Shown here in pieces: positions 18,102 through 27,472 of a DNA stretch of 64,000 nt. Every line of letters starts with the position of its first letter. Position 1 is the stretch's first letter. Source of the stretch: Natribaculum luteum (GTDB lineage Archaea > Halobacteriota > Halobacteria > Halobacteriales > Natrialbaceae); NCBI RefSeq assembly GCF_023008545.1, contig NZ_CP095398.1, positions 248,001 through 312,000 of the forward strand. Direction: 5' to 3'. The notes beneath the pieces are model-generated. The model searched no databases and was not told the origin of the DNA. It worked only from the letters and a program-made list of their open reading frames with translations. The position numbers were made by a program, and so were the translations under genes.

Positions 18102-19280
18102 ATGGATTCGACCAACGCATACGACGTCATCGTCGTCGGTGGTGGTGTCATTGGCTGTGCAGTAGCACGGGAACTCGCTCCCGATCACGACGTGCTGGTG
18201 CTCGAAGCGGGATCTGCAGGCGGAGAGGCGAGCCCGAAAGCCTCCGGGCTGATGGCTATCGTCGCCGACCTCCCCGAGTATCCAGCTGCTGCACGCCATG
18301 CCCTAGAATTCTTCAAGTCGTACGACGGCACGGGACAGTTCGAATTCACGTCACGGTCAGCGATACATTTGGTCACCGCCGAGGAGGAGAGCTGGGGCCG
18401 AGAACACGCCGCTACGAAAGCCGCCCAGGGGTTCGACGTGACGTATCTGACGGCCGCGGAAATCGAGAACCGCTATCCAGGTGCACTCGTGCTCGACCAG
18501 TTCGTCGGCGGCGTGGAGTTCTCTCAGTCGGGCTGGCTCGACCCCTACACGTACACGATGACGCTGAAATCAGAAGCAGAGGACGAAGGTGTCCGATACG
18601 AGACCGGCACTGAAGTGACGGATATCGTGATCGAGGACGGCTCGGTAACCGGTGTGCGTGTGGAGGGAGCGACGATAGCGGCCGACCATGTCGTCTGTGC
18701 GACCGGCTGGCGGACCAGAGAACTTCTCTCGGAGTTCGTCGAGGTGCCCGTCCGCCCCTTCCGCTGGCAGACAGTCAATCTGGAGGTCGGTCGCGAATTC
18801 GGTGAGGAGTTCCCGATATGCTGGGATCGGCAGTCCCGGATGTACTGGCGCCCGGAACACAACGGAGATCTCCACGTTGGAGGCGGAACCTACTTCGTCG
18901 AGGACTCTGGCGACGTCCGCTCGACTATTACCGAAAGCTTTCGCAACGCGGTTGCCACGACCATCGGCGAGCGCGTCCAGAATATCGAGGACGCCCGATT
19001 CAAGAGCGAGGACTGTTGCCCGACGGGTGACGCAGCGACACCCGACGATCACCCTATCATTGACGCACCCGACGGCGCACCCGACGGTCTGGTCGTCGCG
19101 ATCACCGGCCCCGTTGGCGGTATCATGTGTTCGCCGTTCGTATCTACCGCTGTCCGGTCGATCGTGACGGAAGAAACGGCACCGTTCCCAGTTGAGCCGT
19201 TCAGTCTCGATAGATTCGAGGACCTATCGGCCGAGTTCGAGTGCGACTACGTGACTGGCTTGCAGGCGCCCCAGCGCTAA
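18102..19280 (+). CDS. DAO-family FAD-dependent amine/amino-acid oxidoreductase (copy 2)
   Basis: This 392-residue flavoprotein has the FAD motif VIVVGGGVIGCAVARELAPD near residue 9, an EASPKASGLMAIVAD loop, a YWRPEHNGDLHVGGGTYF substrate-domain segment and a C-terminal FAD-site motif. The ATG at 18102 gives the normal N-terminus; the longer in-frame region from 17934 overlaps potA and has no family similarity. It sits directly downstream of potA and is the likely first oxidative step on the imported compound. It resembles copies 1, 3 and 4 along its whole length but is clearly diverged, so the set may act on different amines or successive intermediates. Confidence 0.85.
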   Translation: MDSTNAYDVIVVGGGVIGCAVARELAPDHDVLVLEAGSAGGEASPKASGLMAIVADLPEYPAAARHALEFFKSYDGTGQFEFTSRSAIHLVTAEEESWGREHAATKAAQGFDVTYLTAAEIENRYPGALVLDQFVGGVEFSQSGWLDPYTYTMTLKSEAEDEGVRYETGTEVTDIVIEDGSVTGVRVEGATIAADHVVCATGWRTRELLSEFVEVPVRPFRWQTVNLEVGREFGEEFPICWDRQSRMYWRPEHNGDLHVGGGTYFVEDSGDVRSTITESFRNAVATTIGERVQNIEDARFKSEDCCPTGDAATPDDHPIIDAPDGAPDGLVVAITGPVGGIMCSPFVSTAVRSIVTEETAPFPVEPFSLDRFEDLSAEFECDYVTGLQAPQR

Positions 19281-19955
19281 TCGGACAGTGCGTTTCCTCT
19301 TGCAGAGTGAGGCTTTTCGATAGCACGATCAGCTCCAGTACAACGGGTCGACGATTCCGCATTCTTGTGACCGATGTGGCTAGCGATAGAGGTTGGGCCG
19401 CCGAAGCCATACGAATACGTTGGCAATATGAGCTCGGTACATACGAATCGGTGGATGATCCAACTACAAACTACGTTGATGTTCATTGAAGTTTTTCACA
19501 TCTGGTGAAACAGAGTTATCACTGATCTACCACCGCAATCCGCCCCGAAGTGAGGTATGACAACAATTAACTCTGGACAAACATAACAGAAGTACCGTTG
19601 TTATACATAACGATACTACGTCCACTGAGCCGGAGTATTTCACGATAGCAGAAACCATCCAAGGTCGAATCACTATCTGGCACTAATGGCCACGGTATAT
19701 GATGGCAAACAGTAAATGAGAGATAGCGGACAATGGTTGAACGGAGCAACATATCGCGCCTAATTTTAGCATAGGTGAAAATATTTGTGAACGAAATCGT
19801 AAAGCGCGCTCCAAGATCAGCGGTGATGTCGTCTTTGGAGCCTGCACGGCGATGCATACGCCACCAAATGACAATCGAATGGTGGCTCGTTTCGGACGCA
19901 CGACCGAGTAGCGGGGACCACCATCAACCGTGGCTTTTGAGGATTCGCTCTTCTA
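19281..19955. other. Non-coding, AT-richer gap with no recognised feature
   Basis: About 675 bases between the oxidase and the IS1595-type element are richer in A and T than their neighbours and hold only short open frames without recognisable similarity. The composition fits imported or decayed DNA next to the insertion sequence. Confidence 0.4.
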
Positions 19956-20884
19956 GGGCACATTGTTGATTCACAGCGTTGCTCGGATAGCGTGTTTGAG
20001 CGCTGCTTTCCCCGGCTTCCGGAACAGTTCTCTGCCTAGCTGAAACGCCCGAACGTAGGGAGTGAGCTTGTCTTTCGAGACGCCTCGATGGGGCGAGAGC
20101 CAGGGTCGCAGGAGCGACCCGTGGCTCTCGCAGGTGTTGACGTGGACCTCGTCGTCGGCGTATTCACCGTCGCTGTGGACGACGTATTCTCGGGTGATTT
20201 CATCGTCTTCGTCAAGTGGGTCGTAGGCCCGAAATCCGTCAGTGTAGACGGTCAACGACTCCTCCTCGCGGTCGGCGAGGAGGAGTCGGACGATCGGTTC
20301 GTCGGCGGATTTCGCGGGCACGACGTAGCGGTCACCGGTGTCACGATCCACGAGAATGAACACCGGTGGCTTGTCGCTCTGGTACGATCCGCGTCCACGC
20401 GCGGAGAGGCCACGTGACCGCGACTCCCGTTCGCGGTCGCGAGCCTTCTTGCCGGCGGTCACGTACACTTCGTCGATCTCGACGGGGCCGACGAGGTCGA
20501 GGTGAGGCGCGTCGAGCGCTGTGACGAAGCGCTCGACGTGCCGGTGGATCGTTTCGTACGTGACGTCGATCTCGGTCTGCAGTTGTCGAATACTGGTGTT
20601 GAACCGGAGAAACGCGTAGATCGAAAACAACCACTTGCGGAGCGCGATCTTCGAGTAGGCAAAAATCGTGCCGGTCTTGTCGTTGAACGTGCGGTCGCAA
20701 TCCTTACAGAGATACCGTTGAAAGTGCCCGTAGCTGCCGTTCTTGACCGCCCGGTCAGAACGGCAGCGGGGGCATTCAACGCCGTCACGCCAGCGAACCT
20801 GCTGCAACAGGTCCGCTGCGAGCGATTCCGAGACAAACACATCCAGCGGAATCATTCGTGATGGGCACCGCTGGCGCGGTGCCC
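19956..20884. mobile_element. IS1595-type insertion sequence (approximate limits)
   Basis: The transposase gene at 19971-20855 is bounded on the left by GGGCACATTG at 19956 and on the right by a perfect 9-bp hairpin GGGCACCGC/GCGGTGCCC at 20863-20884. The outermost GGGCAC is inverted at both ends, but similarity beyond it is weak, so limits are approximate. CTCTTCTA before the left end and CTCTTCGA at 20890 after the right end differ at one base and could be a decayed 8-bp target duplication, although the right copy is 5 bases away from the hairpin. Confidence 0.5.
19971..20855 (-). CDS. IS1595-family (ISXO2-like) transposase
   Basis: The protein has 294 residues. An N-terminal zinc ribbon has paired cysteines in CPRCRSDRAVKNGSYGHFQR and CKDC. 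It is followed by a helix-turn-helix-like region (residues about 70-110) and the ISXO2-like catalytic domain starting EIDEVYVTAGKKARDRERES. A second acidic residue is in VYTDGFRAYDPL, and VHVNTCESHGSLLRPWL is the usual end of the catalytic core. The frame is intact, so the copy may be active. It interrupts the series of oxidase genes between copies 2 and 3. Confidence 0.88.
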   Translation of the reverse strand: MIPLDVFVSESLAADLLQQVRWRDGVECPRCRSDRAVKNGSYGHFQRYLCKDCDRTFNDKTGTIFAYSKIALRKWLFSIYAFLRFNTSIRQLQTEIDVTYETIHRHVERFVTALDAPHLDLVGPVEIDEVYVTAGKKARDRERESRSRGLSARGRGSYQSDKPPVFILVDRDTGDRYVVPAKSADEPIVRLLLADREEESLTVYTDGFRAYDPLDEDDEITREYVVHSDGEYADDEVHVNTCESHGSLLRPWLSPHRGVSKDKLTPYVRAFQLGRELFRKPGKAALKHAIRATL

Positions 20885-20949
20885 TTGCCCTCTTCGACTT
20901 CTGAGCGACAGCTACAGAAGATCAACAATCTCCGCTAGAAGAGCGTGAG

Positions 20950-21180
20950 GATTTAAAGCAGGATACCGGCTTGGGAGACTGCGAGATGCAGGACGACGAA
21001 GGTACCAGTCGCCACTGGCGCCTTCTGATAGCTGCCTACAGTCTCGTTCGTCTTGATCTTGAAAGAAACAGCCCATAATCTCCTCTCGTGGGTTCGAGAC
21101 AACGGTGATCGCGGCGTCAATGACCTCATGGACGAGATCGACGACCGCTTCGTTCACTCAACAGCCGAGGCTAACGTGCA
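20950..21180 (+). pseudogene. Relic of the C-terminal end of an IS4-superfamily transposase
   Basis: The nucleotides GGCTTGGGAGACTGCGAG and, a little downstream, CCAGTCGCCACTGGCGCC match the decayed transposase at 43610-43670. Further on, one frame gives AHNLLSWVRDNGDRGVNDLM, matching VQNLLSWALSSPSRSIDDLM in that element. The N-terminal two thirds are absent and frames are broken. It shows that this IS type inserted twice in the island. From 21181 to about 21480 I see nothing. Confidence 0.6.
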
Positions 21181-21511
21181 AAGCCGAGTACAGATACTCA
21201 CAGTCGGGAGTTCGACGAAAGTGGGTGTATCAGACGACGACCTCGCCACCGAGGTGTATCGCCAGAACGACAACAGTCGTCACCACCTGTGAGGGCAGTA
21301 CCATCGGCGTGAAGTGTGGGGTTGCCAGCGAATTCTGAGCAGTGAACCGAATCGGCGAGAGCAGAGCTGCAGCAGATTATGCCTCGGTCACCTAGACGGT
21401 AGAAACCCGATCAGCTGTTGAGACGAATTGGTCACCCATGCGAGCCGCTCGTATTCTTCCATTTCCGAGACTGTCGTAAGAGTTTACTCACAGCGGTGCT
21501 TCGGTCGCACC

Positions 21512-22699
21512 ATGACGACGGGAGACTACGATGTTGTCATTGTTGGTGCAGGTGTCGCAGGGTGTATCAGTGCATATGAACTCGCACCGGATCACGACGT
21601 GCTCGTGATTGACAAAGGGCAGGTAGCGGGCGAAACCACAGGTCGCTCTTCGGGACTTATCACAGTCACCACTGACGTTCTCGTGCCACGAGCGGAGATG
21701 CTTGACGTTCCGGCAATGGCATCACACGTGAACAGTTACGTCCGCGACCTCGACGGCACTGGTGAGTTCGAGTTCGTCGAGCGTCCGGGGATCGAACTCG
21801 TCCCACCCGACCAGAAAGACAGCGCTCGTGACTACGTCGCCGACCTTCAGGAAGACGGCCTCGCAGTGACTTACCTGGAGCCGGACGAGCTCGAAGCCCA
21901 CTACCCCGATACCTTCACAATGGACTCGTTCGCCGGCGCCGTCCTTTACGAGGACGTGGGGTGGGTCGATCCCTACACCTACACAACCACTCTCCAGCAG
22001 GAGGCCGAATCTCAGGGGGCGGAGTTCCGGACAGGCGTTGAGGTCGAGGACGTGACCTTCGATAACGGCGCCGTGACGGGCGTCGAGACGCAGACGGGCC
22101 ACATAGAGGCGGATTACGTCGTCTGTGCGGCAGGGTGGCGAACTCGAGAGATGCTCTCTGACGTGATCGAAATTCCCGTCCGACCATTCCGCATTCAGAT
22201 CGTCACGCTCGATCCCGGCCAAGAACTGGGTGACGAGTATCCGATGGCGTGGGACGCACGCACCGACCTCTACTGGCGGCCCGACGCTGCAGGACACATC
22301 CACGTCGGCGGTGGCGAGTACACGCTCGACGAGCCACAGTCGGCCAGCGATGATGTCGACGAGTGGTACGTCGACCTCGTGGCCGAGACACTCCCTACCT
22401 GCCTGACGGACTTCGAGAAGGCGGGAATTGCCGACAGTTGGGCGTGTATCGACGGCGCAACGCCAGACGCGGTCGGAATCGTTGACGCGCCCACCGATGC
22501 GCCAGACGGACTCGTAATCGCCACCGGCTTCCACGGCCTGGGAATGATGTTATCGCCGATTACCGGGACAGCCGTGCGCTCGCTGATTACCGGTGAGGAC
22601 ACGCCATTCTCGCTCGACGGGATCGCCCTGGACAGATTCGACTCTCGGGGTGTCGACTTCGAGTTCCAGCCGATCGGTGGCGGTGCGATGCGAGAATAG
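21512..22699 (+). CDS. DAO-family FAD-dependent amine/amino-acid oxidoreductase (copy 3)
   Basis: This 395-residue flavoprotein has VVIVGAGVAGCISAYELAPD near residue 7, then GETTGRSSGLITVTTDVLV, and ends with the FAD-site segment ATGFHGLGMMLSPITG. I chose the ATG at 21512 because the Rossmann strand starts just after it. It is divergently diverged from copies 1, 2 and 4, and is the closest intact relative of the relic at 4384-4720. It is monocistronic between the IS remnants and the convergent copy 4. The substrate is unknown; N-methylated or gamma-glutamylated amines are plausible from family and context. Confidence 0.85.
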   Translation: MTTGDYDVVIVGAGVAGCISAYELAPDHDVLVIDKGQVAGETTGRSSGLITVTTDVLVPRAEMLDVPAMASHVNSYVRDLDGTGEFEFVERPGIELVPPDQKDSARDYVADLQEDGLAVTYLEPDELEAHYPDTFTMDSFAGAVLYEDVGWVDPYTYTTTLQQEAESQGAEFRTGVEVEDVTFDNGAVTGVETQTGHIEADYVVCAAGWRTREMLSDVIEIPVRPFRIQIVTLDPGQELGDEYPMAWDARTDLYWRPDAAGHIHVGGGEYTLDEPQSASDDVDEWYVDLVAETLPTCLTDFEKAGIADSWACIDGATPDAVGIVDAPTDAPDGLVIATGFHGLGMMLSPITGTAVRSLITGEDTPFSLDGIALDRFDSRGVDFEFQPIGGGAMRE

Positions 22700-22786
22700 C
22701 ATCGACCGAGAGAAAAAGCAGGTGAGATAGACGACGTTCGTTCGTAGCCGCGATCTGGATCCTGAATGATCTCCGGTGTGGACGTC

Positions 22787-24001
22787 TCAGTCAGCCTCGT
22801 TCCGTGATTTACGGGCCTCGATTCGCGCTTCGGTTATCTCCGTCTCTGCCATGTGGCGCACGAACGGGAAATCCGCACTTCGCGTATCGAAACGATCCAG
22901 ACAGAACGGATCGAGCGAAAAGGTGAGTTCTTCACCGGTCACGAGCGACCGAACCGCTTCGGCGATGGCGGGCGACGACATGATGCCGCCGATGTGGAGA
23001 CCGGTCGCCACGACGAGATTCTCGGGGCCTTCGCTGGGTGCATCTATGATGGGATACGTGTCCGGTGTCGAGGCGTCGCCGGTCAGGCAGGTGTCGCCAC
23101 AGACGAACATTGCCTTTTTGAGGTGGCGGAGCCGATCGGGCATCTCCGTCGCCAACTGGAGCTTGAAATCTTCTGGAACTGTCGTACGCCGCGATCCCGG
23201 ATTCGTCACAGCGGCTTCGCCACCACCAATGTGTATCGAGCCGTTGTGTTCCGGTCGCCAGTATCGATTCACCGTCGGATCCCAGCCCATTGGGTACCAG
23301 TCAGGGATGTCCCGTCCCGGATCGAGTGTCGCCGCCTGCCAGCGGAACGGCCTGACCGGGAGTTCCAGGTGGGGGAGGCACAACTCACGCGTTCGCCACC
23401 CCGCGGCGGCGACGACAGTGTCAGCGTGCACAGTCCCGTCTGTCGATTCGACGCCGACCACCGCACCATCATCGACGAGGAGATCTGTGACCCGTACACC
23501 GGTCCGCACGTCTGCTCCCCGGTCGGCTGCCCCGTCCGCGAGCGTCACCGTGTAGGTGTAGGGGTCGAGCCACCCGGTGTCGTGGTAGATGAGTGCGCCC
23601 TCGTAGGCGTCGAGGTCAAAGACGTCGGGATAGCGGTCTTCGAGCGTCGGCACATCGGCAAACTCCACGCTGAAGTCGGACGCCCGCATCCGTTCTGCCT
23701 CATCACGTGCCCAGTCGCCGCTTCCCTCGGCAACGAGGCCCACGCTCTCGCGTTCGGTGAAGGTGAACGAACCGGTGCCGTCGAATTTGGGGAAGAAGTC
23801 CGCGGCCGTGCGTGCGAACTTGGGATGTGCCCGAAAGGACGCACCGTTGGTCACCAACCCAGACGCCTTTCCGGACGCGTCTCCAGCTATCTGATCGCTC
23901 TCGAGGAGCAGGACGTCGTGGTCGGGTGCGAGCCATCGCGCGGCGGCACAGCCGACGACTCCGCCACCGACCACGACTACGTCTCGCCGTTCAGCAGACA
24001 T
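22787..24001 (-). CDS. DAO-family FAD-dependent amine/amino-acid oxidoreductase (copy 4)
   Basis: This 404-residue flavoprotein begins MSAERRDVVVVGGGVVGCAA with the FAD motif, followed by GDASGKASGLVTNG, a YWRPEHNGSIHIGGGEAAVT segment shared with copy 2, and ATGLHIGGIMSSPAI near the C-terminus. It is convergent with copy 3 (88-base gap). Length and motif order match sarcosine/glycine oxidase relatives. Four diverged full-length copies within 18.5 kb suggest specialisation for different amine substrates rather than dosage. Upstream of it lies a ligase relic. Confidence 0.85.
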   Translation of the reverse strand: MSAERRDVVVVGGGVVGCAAARWLAPDHDVLLLESDQIAGDASGKASGLVTNGASFRAHPKFARTAADFFPKFDGTGSFTFTERESVGLVAEGSGDWARDEAERMRASDFSVEFADVPTLEDRYPDVFDLDAYEGALIYHDTGWLDPYTYTVTLADGAADRGADVRTGVRVTDLLVDDGAVVGVESTDGTVHADTVVAAAGWRTRELCLPHLELPVRPFRWQAATLDPGRDIPDWYPMGWDPTVNRYWRPEHNGSIHIGGGEAAVTNPGSRRTTVPEDFKLQLATEMPDRLRHLKKAMFVCGDTCLTGDASTPDTYPIIDAPSEGPENLVVATGLHIGGIMSSPAIAEAVRSLVTGEELTFSLDPFCLDRFDTRSADFPFVRHMAETEITEARIEARKSRNEAD

Positions 24002-24049
24002 ACGCCGATTTACCGTGGCCCGGTACTTGGGTATGTCGTTTGTTCACTC

Positions 24050-24300
24050 GGCTTCGCTGTCAGAGACTCCCAAAGATCGTCGTTCCCAGTCAGCGAAAGG
24101 GTCGTCGAACTTCCCGGCTCGTGGCGCTTGACCGAGGTGTACGCACGCATAATCTCCTCGCCCGGTGCCTCCGTCAGGACGTCGTCGTTCTATCCTTCAC
24201 CGTACTCATGCATCAGCACCTGCATGTAGCTGTCCATCGCATCGCTCAACGACCGGGGACAATCAGAGATGGCGTCGGCCGCTTCTGTGACCCTGTTAGA
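24050..24300 (-). pseudogene. Relic of the C-terminus of a glutamine synthetase-like ligase
   Basis: On the minus strand one frame reads DDVLTEAPGEEIMRAYTSVK then RHE, matching GEEFVHAFTTVKRHE of the ligase at 28270. One base out of frame it continues KFDDPFADWERR, matching the family end SDWEQRYLEVL. A segment CPRSLSDAMDS just upstream resembles the preceding helix but is separated by an in-frame stop and extra bases. Only the last 50-60 residues survive. The remaining gap to 24762 shows no recognisable gene. Confidence 0.65.
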
Positions 24301-24762
24301 ACTGAACCGGGAGGTAGTTGTCCGCCACGTGAGTGTTCCTAGTGGAGCAGGTCGGCTGCTGCAGGTACCGAGCCACACACGATCGGTGGAGTCAATCGAG
24401 TGATGTATTACTGGCACGGGGCCACCCCATGAAGTCAAGGCTACTGATAGATAGGAGTAGACTTTCCGGAACAACTATGAATTCAAAAAGTCTCTCCGGG
24501 TCGACGGAGAGGGTTCGATCACGGATGGAACCCACTTCTGGGAGAGTCACGACGCCAGGAAAACACACAGGAGTTCGACGACGGTGAGAAAGTCGCCGCT
24601 GTTCTCGTTTCTTGCGAAAGTGGTGACTGTCCGTTCAGCCGGCGAGAATCACAGACACATCGACAATTTGGCTCAACGGATACCCTGAAGCAGATTCGGA
24701 CTGACCAATGAGAAGGTGGAATTGCTTCATCTACGGCGGGTTCAGTGGTCTACCCGGATATA

Positions 24763-27099
24763 CTAGCTGCTTTCGTCGTTTTGCTCGGAGAAGACGTCGT
24801 CGAGCGCTTCAAGGAGACGGTCCGCGTGATTCCGCTCGAACACCAGCGGTGGACGGATCTTCAGCACATTGCCGGCTTCACTGACAGAACCGATGAGAAC
24901 CTGACGCTGGCGGAGCTCGTTTACTACTGCCGTCGTCTCACTTGGTGCCGGCACCCAAGTTTCCTGATTTCGAACAAGTTCGACGCCGATCATGAGTCCT
25001 TGCTGGCGAATTTCGCCGATGAGGTCGTATTCAGCAGACAGTTCTTTCAGGCCATCGTTCAGGTACTCGCCGACGTCAACGACGTGAGCCAACAGATCCT
25101 GATCCTTGATTTCATCCAGGACCGCCAACGCGGCCGCGCAGGACACCGGATTTCCGCCGAACGTGCTGAAGAATCCCGTCTGATCGTAGAGAGTCGACGC
25201 AATGTCCGAACGCGTCACTACGGCCGCGACAGGATGCCCGTTGCCCATCGGCTTGCCCATCGTGACAATGTCCGGGACGACGTTCGTTGCCTGGAAACCC
25301 CAGAGGTTCGAACCTGTCCTCCCGTGTCCAGCCTGCACTTCGTCGGCGATGACGAGCCCGCCCGCGTCGTGGATGCGGTCGGTCATCGCTTTCAGTCCTT
25401 CCGCGTCCGGCGGGAAGATACCGTCGCTGGTGAACAGCGAGTCAAACACGAACGCAGCAGGGGCAACCCCTCGCTTCCTGAGACGTTCGAGCCCCTCTGT
25501 CATCGCCTCGCTTGCGTCGAGGATTGAGCCTCTCTGGCGTGTGGATGCGTCGGCCGGTGGTGGGACAGTCTCTACATGGTCCGGATGAGAGCCGTCTGGC
25601 CAAATATCCGGCGAGAGCGCCATTGTGGCATCGGTGATCCCGTGATAGGCATAGTTGGAGACGATCGCCCCATTGCCTCCGGTGGCAGCAGTCGCTAGAC
25701 GCCAGGCGAGATCGTTGGCCTCGCTCCCGGAGTTGACAAACATGACCCTGTCCAGTTCGTCAGGCATCGTCGCCAGAATTCGTTCGGCCAGCATAACGGG
25801 TGCTTCGTGCAGGTAGCGAGTATTGGTGGCGAGTTTACGTACTTGTCCCCCGGTGGCGGCGGCGACCCCGGGATGTGCGTGGCCCACCACCTGCACGTTG
25901 TTGTACGCGTCGAGGTAGCGCCGGCCGGATGAATCGAACAACCACGCCCCTTCCCCGCGGACGAAGTGGGTGGGGTCGCGGTACGATAGCGGCGACGATC
26001 CGAGAACTCGGCGCCGACGGGATACCAGTTCGGACGTGTCCATCCGGGAGTACGGGACGTTACTGGCGAGTGCGGCTGTTCGCAGGCGTCGACTGGCGAC
26101 GTCGATACCCATCTCGTCCAACGACCGCAGCAGCTTCCACCCATCGTCGACGCCGTCGACTGTGTGGTCAGTCTTCTCCGGATGTTCGTCGACCCGCCAC
26201 GCGACGATGACGCCCCAAGTGACGAGTCGCGCCGCGACGAGATCCGCGAGCAGGCGAGTCTCCTCATCTTCGAGCGGGGTGACGCTGACGTAACCCCTGA
26301 TAACCGCCTGAGCGGCATCGATTGGATCTTCGCGGCGGTACATCACGCTTGCGAGTGCGATAACGAGATCATTCACAAGCGCCGTGTGGGTGAGATCGCC
26401 GAAATCCACGATGCCGCTTACCCGGGTGCTGTCGTCCAGCAGCACGTTATCGAGCGTGAGGTCATTGTGGATTACCTGCGCGCGGAGCGTATCGAACACT
26501 GGTTCGACGCGATCATCGAACCGGTCGAGAACGCGCTCGGCGAGGGCACGGCGTTGGTCATCAGCAACGCTGTCGAGGAACGAGCGTAACTCGGACGCGT
26601 GCCCGAGGTCCCAGAGGATGTCATACTCCGCGTCGGGATGGAAGAACCCGCGGAGGGCCTTTCCGAGTCTCGCCACTATCGCCCCGTACTCGTACAGGGA
26701 GTCGTAGTCGAGATCTTCGCCCGATGCAGTTTGTCCCGGGACGTGCGTAAACATCCTGACGAAGTGAGTTTCACCGTCCTCCACAGACGTCCAGGGTGAT
26801 CCGTCGACCGTCGGAACGATCCGCATCACCGGTAGGTCGGGATCAGTCCGACACACGTGCTGCAGGGCCTTGGTCTGTAGGTCGAGCGCTGTTGAGTCGT
26901 CTGCCGGACTGGAGATTTTCAGTACGTACGCCTCTCCATCGTCGGTATCGACCCGGAAGTTCTGATCCCGCTCGCCGCCGAGTTCCGTCACCGTTCCACG
27001 TTTCCCGAAACTTCGTTCGGCAATCCTCGCAGCCTTCGATTCATCGAACGTCGGGGGCTGGGCAACGAGCGGCTCCGCTCCCAATGGTACGTCGGTCAT
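24763..27099 (-). CDS. APH-type kinase fused to class III aminotransferase
   Basis: This 778-residue protein joins two enzymes. Residues about 15-340 form an aminoglycoside phosphotransferase-like kinase with the catalytic loop HNDLTLDN (211-218) and the metal motif VDFGD (231-235). Residues about 365-778 form a class III aminotransferase with FVNSGSEANDLAWRLA, IADEVQAGHGRTG and the PLP lysine K616 in TMGKPMGNGHP. Similar fusions in bacteria, and the human ETNPPL/PHYKPL phospho-lyases, suggest phosphorylation of an amino alcohol followed by PLP-dependent elimination of phosphate. Ethanolamine-like or hydroxylated amines are therefore candidate substrates. Bacterial versions often have an extra M23 peptidase-like domain, absent here. 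It is monocistronic with a TATA-like AATATTTAAG near 27160. Confidence 0.87.
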   Translation of the reverse strand: MTDVPLGAEPLVAQPPTFDESKAARIAERSFGKRGTVTELGGERDQNFRVDTDDGEAYVLKISSPADDSTALDLQTKALQHVCRTDPDLPVMRIVPTVDGSPWTSVEDGETHFVRMFTHVPGQTASGEDLDYDSLYEYGAIVARLGKALRGFFHPDAEYDILWDLGHASELRSFLDSVADDQRRALAERVLDRFDDRVEPVFDTLRAQVIHNDLTLDNVLLDDSTRVSGIVDFGDLTHTALVNDLVIALASVMYRREDPIDAAQAVIRGYVSVTPLEDEETRLLADLVAARLVTWGVIVAWRVDEHPEKTDHTVDGVDDGWKLLRSLDEMGIDVASRRLRTAALASNVPYSRMDTSELVSRRRRVLGSSPLSYRDPTHFVRGEGAWLFDSSGRRYLDAYNNVQVVGHAHPGVAAATGGQVRKLATNTRYLHEAPVMLAERILATMPDELDRVMFVNSGSEANDLAWRLATAATGGNGAIVSNYAYHGITDATMALSPDIWPDGSHPDHVETVPPPADASTRQRGSILDASEAMTEGLERLRKRGVAPAAFVFDSLFTSDGIFPPDAEGLKAMTDRIHDAGGLVIADEVQAGHGRTGSNLWGFQATNVVPDIVTMGKPMGNGHPVAAVVTRSDIASTLYDQTGFFSTFGGNPVSCAAALAVLDEIKDQDLLAHVVDVGEYLNDGLKELSAEYDLIGEIRQQGLMIGVELVRNQETWVPAPSETTAVVNELRQRQVLIGSVSEAGNVLKIRPPLVFERNHADRLLEALDDVFSEQNDESS

Positions 27100-27472
27100 C
27101 GTTCGCTCCCCTGCTGACCAAGATATGACAACATGTAGCTGTGAACTGGTCCGCCAGTCCTTAAATATTTCTTCAACGTCATGGAATGATGACTCGAAGT
27201 TCGAAAGTATACAGGGGACAGACCCTCGTTGATTGACTATTCTGGAGAGTCAGAACAGGCCCTGCGATTTGTTAGGTGCGTATGCGGGCCCTTGCGGGCT
27301 AAACCCGTGAATTGCTGATCGCCGGCTTCTCAGTGCAAGGGCAACACCGAGTGTGAAACCGATCCAACCGTCCTCTCGCGTTCAGAAGGACATCTCACAA
27401 CAGAACATTGACCACACGGGTAGTTCAGCCGAGGATCACCTCGTAGGTGTTCTTCATGTGGGTCCCGGAGAT
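27100..27472. other. Gap with no recognised gene
   Basis: About 370 bases upstream of the kinase-aminotransferase gene hold its promoter (TATA-like element near 27160) and otherwise only short frames with no similarity I recognise. Confidence 0.4.

Noticed and set aside
20885-20897. A clean target-site duplication for the IS1595 element
   Set aside because: The candidate repeats CTCTTCTA and CTCTTCGA differ at one base, and the right copy is 5 bases outside the hairpin end, so I did not claim an exact element border.
22853-24229. A 458-codon plus-strand frame
   Set aside because: It is antisense to oxidase copy 4, and its translation lacks any motif, while the minus strand has a clear FAD-binding protein.
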